Position numbers and translations under genes: made by a program. A DNA stretch of 64,000 nucleotides from Streptomyces sp. NBC_00286. GTDB taxonomy: Bacteria; Actinomycetota; Actinomycetes; Streptomycetales; Streptomycetaceae. The stretch is taken from assembly GCF_036173125.1 (NCBI RefSeq), contig NZ_CP108054.1, forward strand, positions 4,340,001-4,404,000. Direction: 5' to 3'. The notes beneath the pieces are model-generated. The model was not told where the DNA came from. It searched no databases and saw only the letters and a list, made by a program, of their open reading frames with translations. Positions 17,320 to 25,134 of the stretch are shown piece by piece; positions within the stretch are counted from its first letter, which is position 1; the number at the start of each line of letters is the position of its first letter.

Positions 17320-18705
17320 TTACGCGGCGGCCTGCAGATCCAGCCGCGCCCCGAACTCCCGTACCGCAGGCTCGTCCTGGTACGGCGTCAGCCGCTGCTG
17401 GAAGTCTTCCAGGTACTCGGCGCCACGGTTGGAGCGGAGCGTGTCGAGGAGTTCGACCGCCTTCATCCCCGTATGGCAGGCCTGTTCCACCTCACGCTGC
17501 TGCACCTGCGCGGTGGCCAGCAGGACGAACCCGATCGCCCGCCGCCGGGCGCGCGACTCCGGGTGCCCGGCGAGGGACTCCTCCGCGCACCGCGCGGCCG
17601 CCTGCGCCTGCCCGAGGTCCCGATGACAATGCGCCAACTCATCGGCCAGATATGCCTCGTCGAAGTGCGCGATCCACCGCGGATCGTCCCCGGAGGCGTC
17701 ATCGACCGCCTCCATGGCGTTGACCGCCCGCCCCGACGCCACCTGGGCCGCCCGCGCGTCACCCATGAGCGCGTGCCCGCGCGCCTCCGCGGCGTGGAAC
17801 ATCGCCTCCGCACGCGGGGTCACCCGCCCACGCGCCCCCTCCTGCGCCGCGCGCGCCAACTGCGCGATCTCCCGCGGATTCCCGAGCTGCGTGGCCAGGT
17901 GGCTCATGGACGCGGCAAGAACGTAGCCGCCGTACCCTCGGTCCCCCGCCGCCTGGGCGAGCCGCAGCGCCTGGATGTAGTAGCGCTGCGCGAGCCCCGG
18001 CTGCCCGGTGTCGACGGCCATATAGCCCGCCAGCTCCGTCAACCGCGCGACCGCCGCGAACAGTTCACGCCCCACCGTTTCCCGGTACGAGCCCGCCAGC
18101 AGCCCGGAGACCACGCTGTTCAGGTAGTGCACGACCACCGGACGTACATGCCCGCTGCCATGCTGGTGGTCCAGGTCCACCAGCGCCTGCGTCATCGCCT
18201 TCACGGCCGCCACGTCCGCCGACCCCACCCGAGGCCCCGCCGAGCGCGCCACCTGTGCGTCCGGCGAGGAGATCAGCCAGTCGCGGCTCGGCTCGACGAG
18301 CGCGGAGGCGGCGACGGACGAGCCGGAGAGGAAGTCCCGCCGCCCCACGTCGCTGCGCCACAGCTCGCAGACCTGCTCTATGGCGCCGACGACGGTCGGC
18401 GAGAACTGCAAGCCCACCCCGGAGGCGAGGTTCTTGCCGTTCGCCATCCCGATCTCGTCGACCGTGACCGTCCGGCCCAGCTTGCGGCCGAGCGCCTCGG
18501 CGATGATGGCCGGCGCCCGCCCGCGCGGCTGCTGTCCGCGCAGCCAGCGCGCCACGGACGTTTTGTCGTAGCGCAGATCGAGACCGTGTTCCGCGCCGCA
18601 CATGTTGACCCGGCGGGCCAGCCCGGCGTTCGAGCAGCCCGCTTCCTGGATGAGCGCCTGCAGTCGTTCGTTCGGCTGCCTTGCGACGAGCGGCCTTGCG
18701 GCCAT
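17320..18705 (-). CDS. HTH transcriptional regulator with TPR-like C-terminus
   Basis: A 461-residue regulator. The N-terminal 100 residues include a degenerate helix-turn-helix (ERLQALIQEAGCSNAGLARRVNM, TSVARWLRGQQPRGRAPAIIAEAL). Residues about 170-450 are helical repeats of the TPR type (GQPGLAQRYYIQALRLAQAAGD, ARAAQEGARGRVTPRAEAMF, DLGQAQAAARCAEESLAG). This layout is shared with the Streptomyces Nsd-type regulators of development and antibiotic production, but the sequence is not NsdA itself. ATG at 18705 follows AGGGGGT. It is divergent from the primase-like gene and upstream of the repeat-rich membrane protein on the same strand. Confidence 0.85.
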   Translation of the reverse strand: MAARPLVARQPNERLQALIQEAGCSNAGLARRVNMCGAEHGLDLRYDKTSVARWLRGQQPRGRAPAIIAEALGRKLGRTVTVDEIGMANGKNLASGVGLQFSPTVVGAIEQVCELWRSDVGRRDFLSGSSVAASALVEPSRDWLISSPDAQVARSAGPRVGSADVAAVKAMTQALVDLDHQHGSGHVRPVVVHYLNSVVSGLLAGSYRETVGRELFAAVARLTELAGYMAVDTGQPGLAQRYYIQALRLAQAAGDRGYGGYVLAASMSHLATQLGNPREIAQLARAAQEGARGRVTPRAEAMFHAAEARGHALMGDARAAQVASGRAVNAMEAVDDASGDDPRWIAHFDEAYLADELAHCHRDLGQAQAAARCAEESLAGHPESRARRRAIGFVLLATAQVQQREVEQACHTGMKAVELLDTLRSNRGAEYLEDFQQRLTPYQDEPAVREFGARLDLQAAA

Positions 18706-19026
18706 GGCGTACCCCCTGTGGCTGCGGTGCCTGCCCACGCACCGAGTTGACGTGTCCTCAGCGGCCGAACCTCCGGTCCATGAAAGGAGCGAAAAGTTCC
18801 GGCCTCGAAGATCAATGCCCCGCCGACATACCGAAGATGCGGGACATATGAGGATTGCCGGGGTAATGGCTGGTGCCGTCCCCCACACCTGGCTACCCAG
18901 CCCCCGCTGCCGTTGCCCGTGCGCGCCCCCATCCATGCATCCATGCGCCCCACATGCGAAAACGGTGCTCCCCCACCGCGCACGCCGGGGCCGTAACGCC
19001 AAATGGGTGACGCAGTTGAGCTGAGC
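18706..19026. other. divergent promoter region
   Basis: This 321-bp region lies between the HTH/TPR regulator (minus) and the primase-like gene (plus). It must hold both promoters, but no clear -35/-10 pair or palindrome was identified. Confidence 0.4.
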
Positions 19027-19698
19027 ATGGAAGAGACGATCACGAGCACCGAAACCGCGCGGATCCCCAAGCAGCGCGGGGAGACTCTGCAGGACATCGC
19101 CGTGCGCTACGCCGAAGAGCGCCACTGGGACGTGTTTCCCGGCACTTGGCTGGAAGCCGTCGACGGGGTGCAGCACTGCTCGTGCGGCGAGCCCTCCTGC
19201 GTCGCGCCCGGGGCGCATCCGGCGCGGGAGGACTGGCCGACGCAGGCGACGGGCAGTGCGACCGTTGCGCGCCGGCTGTGGGCGAAGCAGCCGACCGCGT
19301 CGATTCTGCTGCCCACGGGCCGTACGTTCGACGCGATTTCCGTTCCGGAGACGGCGGGGTTCCTCGCGCTGGCCCGGATGAAGCGGATGGAGCTGTCGCT
19401 GGGGCCGGTGACCTGGACGCCGGATCGGCGGGTGCAGTTCTTCGTGCTGCCGGGGGCGAACGTGAAGGTGCCCGATCTTGTACGGAAGTTGGGGTGGCCG
19501 CTTGCGTCGCTGGATCTGGATGTGCTCGGGGAGGGGGCGTATGTGGCTGCGCCGCCTACGCGGTTCGGGGCGCACGGGAGGGTTCAGTGGGCCTGTCGGC
19601 CCACGCCCGAGAATCGTTGGCTGCCGGATGCGGAGGAGTTGATCTCGCCGATCGCTTATGCGTGTGGGCGGGATGTGCGGCGGTCGCTCCGCGGGTAG
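19027..19698 (+). CDS. bifunctional DNA primase/polymerase-like protein
   Basis: A 223-residue protein of the small primase/polymerase (prim-pol-like) family common in Streptomyces. Recognisable features are YAEERHWDVFPGTWLEAVDGVQHCSCGEPSC, GAHPAREDWPTQATGS and the ILLPTGRTFDAISVPE strand. The zinc-binding-looking CSCGEPSC lies near residue 51. Most family members in this genus stand alone and their role is untested. A methionine at 19003 offers an alternative start 8 codons upstream; neither start has a strong ribosome binding site. Confidence 0.75.
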   Translation: MEETITSTETARIPKQRGETLQDIAVRYAEERHWDVFPGTWLEAVDGVQHCSCGEPSCVAPGAHPAREDWPTQATGSATVARRLWAKQPTASILLPTGRTFDAISVPETAGFLALARMKRMELSLGPVTWTPDRRVQFFVLPGANVKVPDLVRKLGWPLASLDLDVLGEGAYVAAPPTRFGAHGRVQWACRPTPENRWLPDAEELISPIAYACGRDVRRSLRG

Positions 19699-19726
19699 GC
19701 AGTTCGTCATCTGCGGGCCGGATGGG

Positions 19727-19851
19727 GCTGGTCGCTCCCCCACTCTCGGATGCTCCCCCAGTGCCTTAAGGGCCTGGGGGGACCCCCAGAGCGGGGGGAC
19801 CCTCATCGCGGCGGAGCCGCAAATCGACACAGCCCCGCGCCTCCAAGGGGT
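19727..19851 (-). repeat. modular intergenic repeat, copy 4 (CTTAAG type)
   Basis: In minus orientation: GGGGCTGTGTCGATTTG, GCGGCTCCGCCGC, G/C runs, CAGGCCCTTAAGGCACTGGG and the GAGAGTGGGGGAG end. A CGCAGTTCCCCGCCCCT hairpin module follows at about 19898-19926. It lies between tandem plus-strand genes, directly 3' of the primase-like gene. Confidence 0.85.
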
Positions 19852-19957
19852 CCTGCCCCGTCGGGTGCATGGCTGCCTGCGGGTTGTACCTGGCTGAGCG
19901 CGCAGTTCCCCGCCCCTACGGGGCCCCTGACAGGGCGCTCCCCCGTATCGTGCCCCC

Positions 19958-20749
19958 ATGACCGAGGGAACAACGGCGGTTCAAGTCGCCGTACGCGTGC
20001 AGGGGTTGTGGAAGCGGTTCGGGGAGCAGATTGCTGTTGCGGGGGTTGATCTGGAGTTGCCCGCTGGGCGGTTCATCGGGCTGGTCGGGCCGAATGGGGC
20101 CGGGAAGACCACGACGTTGTCGATGGTGACCGGGCTGTTGCGGCCCGACCAGGGGTCCGTCGAGGTCGTCGGGCATGACGTGTGGCGGGATCCGGCTCAG
20201 GTCAAGGCGCGTATCGGGGTGTTGCCCGAGGGGCTGCGGCTGTTCGAGCGGCTGTCGGGGCGGGAACTCCTCGCGTACACCGGGCGGCTGCGGGGGCTGC
20301 CCGGTGCCGAGGTCGACAAGCGGGCCACCCAGCTCCTGGACGTACTGGACCTGGCCGGTGCCCAGCACAAGCTGGTCGTCGACTACTCGACGGGCATGCG
20401 GAAGAAGATCGCCCTCGCCTCCGCGCTGCTCCACAACCCCGAAGTCCTCTTCCTGGACGAGCCGTTCGAGGGGGTCGACCCCGTCTCCGCGCAGACGATC
20501 CGCGGCGTCCTGGAGCGCTACACCGCCTCCGGCGCCACCGTTGTCTTCTCCTCCCATGTCATGGAGCTGGTCGAGTCGCTGTGCGACTGGGTCGCCGTGA
20601 TGGCCGCGGGCCGCATCCGCGCCCACGGCACGCTCGCCGAAGTGCGCGGCACGGAACGCTCCCTCCAGCAGGCGTTCCTCGAACTCGTCGGGGCGAACGG
20701 CCGCGACACCGCCTCCGACCTCGACTGGCTGGGCGGCGGCGCCCGATGA
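19958..20749 (+). CDS. ABC transporter ATP-binding protein
   Basis: A 263-residue ABC ATPase. Walker [10 protein letters not shown] is at residues 44-52, the signature-like YSTGMRKKIALAS near 145-157, Walker B VLFLDEPFEGVDP near 165-177, and the switch His in FSSHVMEL follows. It powers the permease encoded by the next gene, whose ATG overlaps its TGA (20746-20749), so the pair is translationally coupled. The direction is probably export (ABC-2-like architecture). Substrate unknown. Confidence 0.95.
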   Translation: MTEGTTAVQVAVRVQGLWKRFGEQIAVAGVDLELPAGRFIGLVGPNGAGKTTTLSMVTGLLRPDQGSVEVVGHDVWRDPAQVKARIGVLPEGLRLFERLSGRELLAYTGRLRGLPGAEVDKRATQLLDVLDLAGAQHKLVVDYSTGMRKKIALASALLHNPEVLFLDEPFEGVDPVSAQTIRGVLERYTASGATVVFSSHVMELVESLCDWVAVMAAGRIRAHGTLAEVRGTERSLQQAFLELVGANGRDTASDLDWLGGGAR

Positions 20750-22353
20750 CCACGGCCACCTCCGTCGGTTCGATCACCCCCGTCTTCGTACGGCTGAAGC
20801 TGTCCCTGCTGCGCAACGGTCTGCGGCAGTCGGCCGGGCGGCGGGCCGCCTACGTCGCGTCGATCGTCTTCACTCTGCTCTTCGCCGCGCTCCAGCTCAT
20901 CGGCTTGATCGTGCTGCGCGGCAACGCGCACGCGGCGAGCGTCACCGTGCTGCTCACCGCCATCCTGGCGCTCGGCTGGGCCACGATGCCCCTGTTCTTC
21001 CCCAGCGGCGACGAGACGCTCGACCCCACCCGCCTGGTGATGCTGCCGCTGCAGCCGCGCCCTCTCGTGCGGGCCCTGCTGGTGGCCTCGCTGGTCGGGA
21101 TCGGGCCGCTGTTCACGCTGTGCATGTTCGCCGGTTCGGTGATCGCGATGGCGCACGGCATGGCCGCGTACGTCACCGGGGTCGTCGCGATCGTCCTCGC
21201 GCTGCTGGTCTGCGTGGCCCTGGCGCGTGCCGTCGCGGCGGCCAACATCCGACTGCTGAGCAGCCGTAAGGGCCGCGATCTCGCCGTACTGAGCGGCCTG
21301 GTCATCGCCGTGGGCGCGCAGTTCGTCAACTTCGGGGCGCAGAAGCTCGGTTCCTCGGGCCTGTCGACGCTGGATCCGGCGGCCGAGGTGCTGCGCTGGG
21401 TGCCGCCCGCCTCGGCGATCGGCGCGGTGGACTCGGTGAGCGAGGGTTCGTACGCCACTGGAGTCGCCCAACTCGCCCTGAGCGCCGGAGCGTTGGTGGG
21501 CCTGCTGGCACTCTGGCAGCGGAGTCTGACCCGGCTGATGACCTCGCCGGACGGCTCCACGCTGCAGGCCGCCGAGCCCGCGCGGGACACGGCGGGCCGC
21601 TCCTCCGGCCTGTCCCGGCTGCTGCCCGCCGGGCGCACGGGCACGGTCATGGAGCGCAGCCTGCGGTATGTGTGGCGCGATCCGAAGACGAAGGCCGCGT
21701 GGGTGACCTACCTCGCGATCGGGCTGATCGTGCCGGTGTTCAACGCGCTGCAGGGCACCGGATCGATCTACCTCGCCTGCTTCGCCGCCGGGATGCTCGG
21801 GGTCCTGATGTACAACCAGTTCGGGCAGGACACGTCCGCGTTCTGGATGGTCGCGCTGACCATTTCCTCCACGCGGGACGCGTATGTCGAGCTGCGGGGC
21901 CGGGCGTTGGCGCTCCTGGTGATCACGCTCCCGTACGCGACGTTCGTGACCGTCCTGACCACGGCGATGCTCGGCGACTGGCCCGCCCTGCCCGAAGCCC
22001 TGGGCCTGTCCTTCGCACTGCTCGGCGCGATGCTGGCCACCGGCGCCTGGTCCTCCGCGCGCTACCCGTACTCGATCCCGCAGGAGGGCTACAAGAACGC
22101 GGCCCCCGGTCAGGCGGGCCTCGCCTGGATCTCCATCTTCGGCGGCATGCTCGCGGCGGCCCTGCTGTGCGCACCGGTCATCGCCTTCACGATCTGGCTG
22201 CATGGGTCGGCGGGCGGCGACGACTGGACATGGCTGCTGCTGCCGCTGGGGACCGCCTACGGCGCGGGGCTCACGCTGCTGGGACTGCGAATCTCCGCAC
22301 CGCGGACGGCGGCGCGGCTGCCAGAGATTCTGACGGCGGTGAGCAAGGGCTGA
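20746..22353 (+). CDS. ABC-2-like transporter permease
   Basis: A 535-residue integral membrane protein with roughly twelve hydrophobic helices, for example YVASIVFTLLFAALQLIGLI, VTVLLTAILALGWATMPLFF, VVAIVLALLVCVALARAVA and FGGMLAAALLCAPVIAFTIW. It pairs with the upstream ATPase through a four-base start/stop overlap. The two-half organisation with a central hydrophilic loop near residues 265-305 suggests a fused pair of six-helix halves. Substrate unknown; a terminator-like repeat follows. Confidence 0.9.
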   Translation: MTTATSVGSITPVFVRLKLSLLRNGLRQSAGRRAAYVASIVFTLLFAALQLIGLIVLRGNAHAASVTVLLTAILALGWATMPLFFPSGDETLDPTRLVMLPLQPRPLVRALLVASLVGIGPLFTLCMFAGSVIAMAHGMAAYVTGVVAIVLALLVCVALARAVAAANIRLLSSRKGRDLAVLSGLVIAVGAQFVNFGAQKLGSSGLSTLDPAAEVLRWVPPASAIGAVDSVSEGSYATGVAQLALSAGALVGLLALWQRSLTRLMTSPDGSTLQAAEPARDTAGRSSGLSRLLPAGRTGTVMERSLRYVWRDPKTKAAWVTYLAIGLIVPVFNALQGTGSIYLACFAAGMLGVLMYNQFGQDTSAFWMVALTISSTRDAYVELRGRALALLVITLPYATFVTVLTTAMLGDWPALPEALGLSFALLGAMLATGAWSSARYPYSIPQEGYKNAAPGQAGLAWISIFGGMLAAALLCAPVIAFTIWLHGSAGGDDWTWLLLPLGTAYGAGLTLLGLRISAPRTAARLPEILTAVSKG

Positions 22354-22386
22354 GCCGCCCCCTGCGCCCCGAAAGATGCGCAGGGG

Positions 22387-22519
22387 GCGCCCCGTAAGGG
22401 GCGCGGGGCTGTGTCAATTGCGGCTCCGCCGCGATGGGGTCCCCCCCCCGCTCTGGGGGTCCCCCCAGGCCCTTAAGGCACTGGGGGAGCATCCGAGAGT
22501 GGGGGAGCGACCAGCCACG
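22387..22519 (+). repeat. modular intergenic repeat, copy 5 (CTTAAG type)
   Basis: It starts with the CGCCCCGTAAGGGGCG hairpin, then GGGGCTGTGTCAATTG, GCGGCTCCGCCGC, long C and G runs, CAGGCCCTTAAGGCACTGGG, GAGAGTGGGGGAG and the CGACCAGCCACG end. It lies between convergent 3' ends. Confidence 0.87.
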
Positions 22520-22599
22520 GGCGGTCCGCAGCCGAAGGACGGCGCGGTTCAACGGCGCTCGCTTTCAGGGTGCCCCTAGCGGAACCCCATCGCGGAGCC

Positions 22600-23460
22600 T
22601 CACGGCGGCGCGAGCCCCTCCAGAAACGGTTCAATCGCGGAGCGCCACGCCTCCGGCTGGTCGTAATGCACGAGGTGGCCTGCGTCGGCGACCTCCGCGT
22701 ACTGGCCGTGAGGGAGGACGCGGACCATCTCCTGGGACTCGGCCCGGCCGAGTTCGCCGTCGAGGCCGCGGACGACGAGGGCGGGGCAGCGGACCTGGGC
22801 CAGTTCCTCCCAGTGCGCGTCGTAGACCCAGGTCTCGCGGGACTTGAGCATCTGGCCGGGGTCGAAGACGGGGCGCCAGCCGTCGTCGGACTCGGCCATG
22901 ACTTCCGCGTAGAACTCGCCGCGGGAGGGGTTCGGGCGCTCCACCCAGGGGTCGTCCTCGCCGAACCACTTGCGGACGTCGGCGAGGGTGGCGAAGGGGA
23001 CGGGCCAGGACTTGAACCACGCCTCCCATTCGCGCTGTGACGCCGCGCCGAGTGCGGAGGCCCGCATATCGCAGATGATCAGGCCGCGGACGAGGTCGGG
23101 GCGCTTCGCGGCGAGCTGCCAGGCGGTCAGCGCGCCCATGGAGTGGCCGATCAGTACGGCCGGCGCGAGACCGAGCTGTTCGAGCGCGGCCTCGGCGTCG
23201 TCGACATACGCCTCGCGTGTGTACGGGCCCTCGGGGGGTTTGTCGCTCTGGCCGTGGCCGCGCTGGTCGAGGGCGACGGCCCGATGCCGCTCGGAGAGCC
23301 AGCGGGCGGTGGACGCCCAGTGCGAGGCGCGGCCCATCAGGCCGTGCAGTAACAGCACGCCCGGCGTCCGGTCGACCTCCCCGGTCTTGGGAGGATCGGC
23401 GAACTCCCAGGCGGCGAGGCTTACGCCGCCTGCTCCGGTCACGTCGATGCGCCGCACCAT
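22600..23460 (-). CDS. alpha/beta fold hydrolase
   Basis: A 286-residue alpha/beta hydrolase. LLLHGLMGRASHW (oxyanion HG, residues 39-40), LDQRGHGQSDKP and the nucleophile elbow GHSMGA (Ser107) are intact. GLDGELG provides a plausible acid near 236, and DAGHLVHYDQPE the His near 262. ATG at 23460 follows an AGGGGGG ribosome binding site; the frame is open a further 67 codons without similarity. It is the next gene on the same strand below dmdR1, but 678 bp away and with its own upstream region containing a LexA-box-like palindrome. Substrate unknown. Confidence 0.92.
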   Translation of the reverse strand: MVRRIDVTGAGGVSLAAWEFADPPKTGEVDRTPGVLLLHGLMGRASHWASTARWLSERHRAVALDQRGHGQSDKPPEGPYTREAYVDDAEAALEQLGLAPAVLIGHSMGALTAWQLAAKRPDLVRGLIICDMRASALGAASQREWEAWFKSWPVPFATLADVRKWFGEDDPWVERPNPSRGEFYAEVMAESDDGWRPVFDPGQMLKSRETWVYDAHWEELAQVRCPALVVRGLDGELGRAESQEMVRVLPHGQYAEVADAGHLVHYDQPEAWRSAIEPFLEGLAPP

Positions 23461-23609
23461 ACGTTGGCACCCCCCTTGATCCACTCGGCTTCCTCGTCCC
23501 ACACGAGTCGGCCGCCGCTCCCGTACTGGCTCGTCGTTCCGCTGCTCCTGGTGCCTGTGCTCGCTGGTTGTGCCCGTTGCTTGTTCCTGCGTTCCGTGCG
23601 CTGGTTCCG

Positions 23610-23852
23610 TCACCACGCTATCGAAAACATGTTCGAAAGTGCGCTCCATGCACGGTAACACCCCTCGTTCGAGTGACCTCGTTCCGGGATTGACCGTCGC
23701 CGCCGAGGGGAGATCTTCTGCGGGAGGCGGGCCGCTCGGGGAAATCGGTCCGCAGGGGATGACCCTGGGAGCTCGGGGCTCCGGGTCAGCACAGGGGAGG
23801 ACAGGCCCCGGCGCCGCAGGGCGCCGGGGCCCTCGAACGTTCTGTGGCGCAT
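23610..23852 (-). CDS. possible small basic protein, unrecognised
   Basis: An 80-residue frame starts at ATG 23850-23852 behind a very strong purine-rich ribosome binding site (GGGAGGAGGGGGGAG). It is Arg/Pro-rich (MRHRTFEGPGALRRRG at the start) and resembles no family I know. A strong 11-bp GC hairpin lies inside codons 7-16, which argues against efficient translation. It could instead be a leader or a regulated small RNA upstream of the hydrolase gene. Confidence 0.3.
   Translation of the reverse strand: MRHRTFEGPGALRRRGLSSPVLTRSPELPGSSPADRFPRAARLPQKISPRRRRSIPERGHSNEGCYRAWSALSNMFSIAW
23621..23636. promoter_or_regulatory. LexA (SOS) box-like palindrome
   Basis: TCGAAAACATGTTCGA matches the actinobacterial SOS consensus TCGAAC-N4-GTTCGA with one mismatch. 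It lies 161 bp upstream of the alpha/beta hydrolase start. LexA control of this gene is an inference from the site alone. Confidence 0.5.
23805..23830. terminator. strong GC hairpin, terminator-like
   Basis: GCCCCGGCGCC and GGCGCCGGGGC form a perfect 11-bp stem around a GCAG loop. It has no U-tract, as is common for Streptomyces terminators. It may end transcripts coming from dmdR1 or sit in a leader of the small ORF that spans it. Confidence 0.45.
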
Positions 23853-24106
23853 ATGTCTCCCCCCTCCTCCCAGAGACAGACTTACACGCAACCCGTGAAT
23901 GCGCTGCGCTCAGGAACGGTCAACTACCCGCAAAGAAAGGCCAGTTGGCGTACGTGTCAGGCCGGGTCATCGATGGCTTCGATGAACGTGGTGCGTTCGG
24001 CCACCCCTGTGGCAGGGGTGAACCGACCGGGCACCACCCCCACTGATCGGCGCCCGGGGCAACCTCTCCACGCCAGAGCCGCCCCTTCGGCCGACCCTGC
24101 GAGGAG

Positions 24107-24919
24107 ATGGGAACCCTAACCCGACCGATCACTCGGCGTCAGCGCTTCGCTACGAAAACATGTGAAGCGGTGTCCGCCTCCAGCTCAGCCGCCTCGCCGC
24201 CGCTGCCCACCAGGACGCCACCCGCCGACTCCGTCACGCTGACCACCGAGCCGGGCTGCACGCCGGCCCGCCGCAGCGTGTACATCAGCTGGGCGTCCGT
24301 CTGGATGGGCTCGCCGATGCGGCGTACGACGACCGTCTTGCCGTCGGTCCCGGGGTCCAGGTCGGCCAGCGAGACCATGCCCTCGTCCAGGAACGGGTCG
24401 GCGCCGTCCTTCTCGCCCAGCTCCTCCAGGCCCGGGATCGGATTCCCGTACGGCGACTCGGTCGGGTGGCGCAGCAGCTCCAGTACGCGGCGCTCGACCG
24501 CCTCACTCATCACGTGCTCCCAGCGGCAGGCCTCGGCGTGCACCTGCTCCCACTCCAGACCGATCACGTCGACGAGCAGGCACTCCGCGAGACGGTGCTT
24601 GCGCATCACGCGCGTGGCCAGCCGGCGGCCCTCGTCCGTGAGCTCCAGATGCCGGTCGCTGGCGACCGCCACCAGGCCGTCGCGCTCCATCCGCGCCACC
24701 GTCTGGCTGACGGTCGGCCCGCTCTGGTCGAGCCGCTCGGCGATACGGGCGCGCATGGGGACCACACCTTCCTCCTCCAGCTCGAGGATGGTGCGGAGAT
24801 ACATCTCCGTGGTGTCGATCAGTCCGGACATACGTGCCCCTCGATGTGATCTGCCGGAGGCTGAGTGGCTCACCGGCGTGTGCGCTGGCCCTGACGTCAA
24901 TTCTGACGCATCCCGCTGA
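24107..24919 (+). other. antisense reading frame over dmdR1 (adm-like)
   Basis: A 270-codon open frame runs antiparallel across the whole of dmdR1. Its product is Ser/Arg-rich, as expected for a shadow frame. However, an antiparallel gene adm overlapping dmdR1 has been described in S. coelicolor with effects on siderophores and antibiotics. The frame is recorded for that reason; coding status here is unproven. Confidence 0.3.
24139..24831 (-). CDS. dmdR1: iron-dependent transcriptional regulator, DtxR family
   Basis: A 230-residue DtxR/IdeR protein that represses siderophore and iron-uptake genes when bound to Fe(II). Residues 1-73 form the winged helix (GPTVSQTVARMERDGLV). The metal ligands fall at DtxR positions: Met10, Cys102, Glu105, His106 (primary site) and His79, Glu83, His98 (ancillary site). 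Residues 150-230 form the SH3-like domain. ATG at 24831 follows GAGGGGC. Its position next to the SIS and PAS genes matches S. coelicolor dmdR1 from memory. A long antisense frame, equivalent to the published adm gene, covers it on the plus strand. Confidence 0.93.
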   Translation of the reverse strand: MSGLIDTTEMYLRTILELEEEGVVPMRARIAERLDQSGPTVSQTVARMERDGLVAVASDRHLELTDEGRRLATRVMRKHRLAECLLVDVIGLEWEQVHAEACRWEHVMSEAVERRVLELLRHPTESPYGNPIPGLEELGEKDGADPFLDEGMVSLADLDPGTDGKTVVVRRIGEPIQTDAQLMYTLRRAGVQPGSVVSVTESAGGVLVGSGGEAAELEADTASHVFVAKR

Positions 24920-25006
24920 CAACCGTGTCGTGCGGGCGAAAGCAGAGGGTTACGAATGTCTGCGCTGCGGGTAGAAGACTGCCTCCGCGCCCGCCCAGTC
25001 GCCGTA

Positions 25007-25032
25007 TTGACAGCGCACTGGTCCAGACCGCA
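25007..25032 (+). promoter_or_regulatory. promoter with DasR-like (dre) operator before the SIS gene
   Basis: A TTGACA -35 hexamer at 25007-25012 is followed at 25017-25032 by ACTGGTCCAGACCGCA, which matches the DasR consensus ACTGGTCTAGACCACT at 13 of 16 positions. The operator occupies the spacer, where a GntR repressor would block RNA polymerase. It lies 103 bp upstream of the SIS-domain start. Confidence 0.6.
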
Positions 25033-25134
25033 ACGTGATCCGCGGCACGACCGGGAGTACGGCCGTGGCGGGGCGGCGGTTCAGTGGCTTCCCCGGCGCG
25101 CGCTCAGCGACGCGACTTCGAAGGGGCTTCGCCG

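Larger units (their letters stand above)
23461..24138. other. 678-bp gap between dmdR1 and the hydrolase gene
   Basis: It contains a LexA-box-like palindrome (23621-23636), a strong 11-bp GC hairpin (23805-23830), a possible 80-codon minus-strand ORF with a strong ribosome binding site (23610-23852), and a TTGACC -35-like hexamer on the minus strand (23918-23923). No large gene is supported. Confidence 0.5.

Noticed and set aside
18706..19959. Long upstream extension of the HTH/TPR regulator frame
   Set aside because: The extension is antisense to the primase-like gene and crosses repeat copy 4; the ATG at 18705 has a good ribosome binding site.
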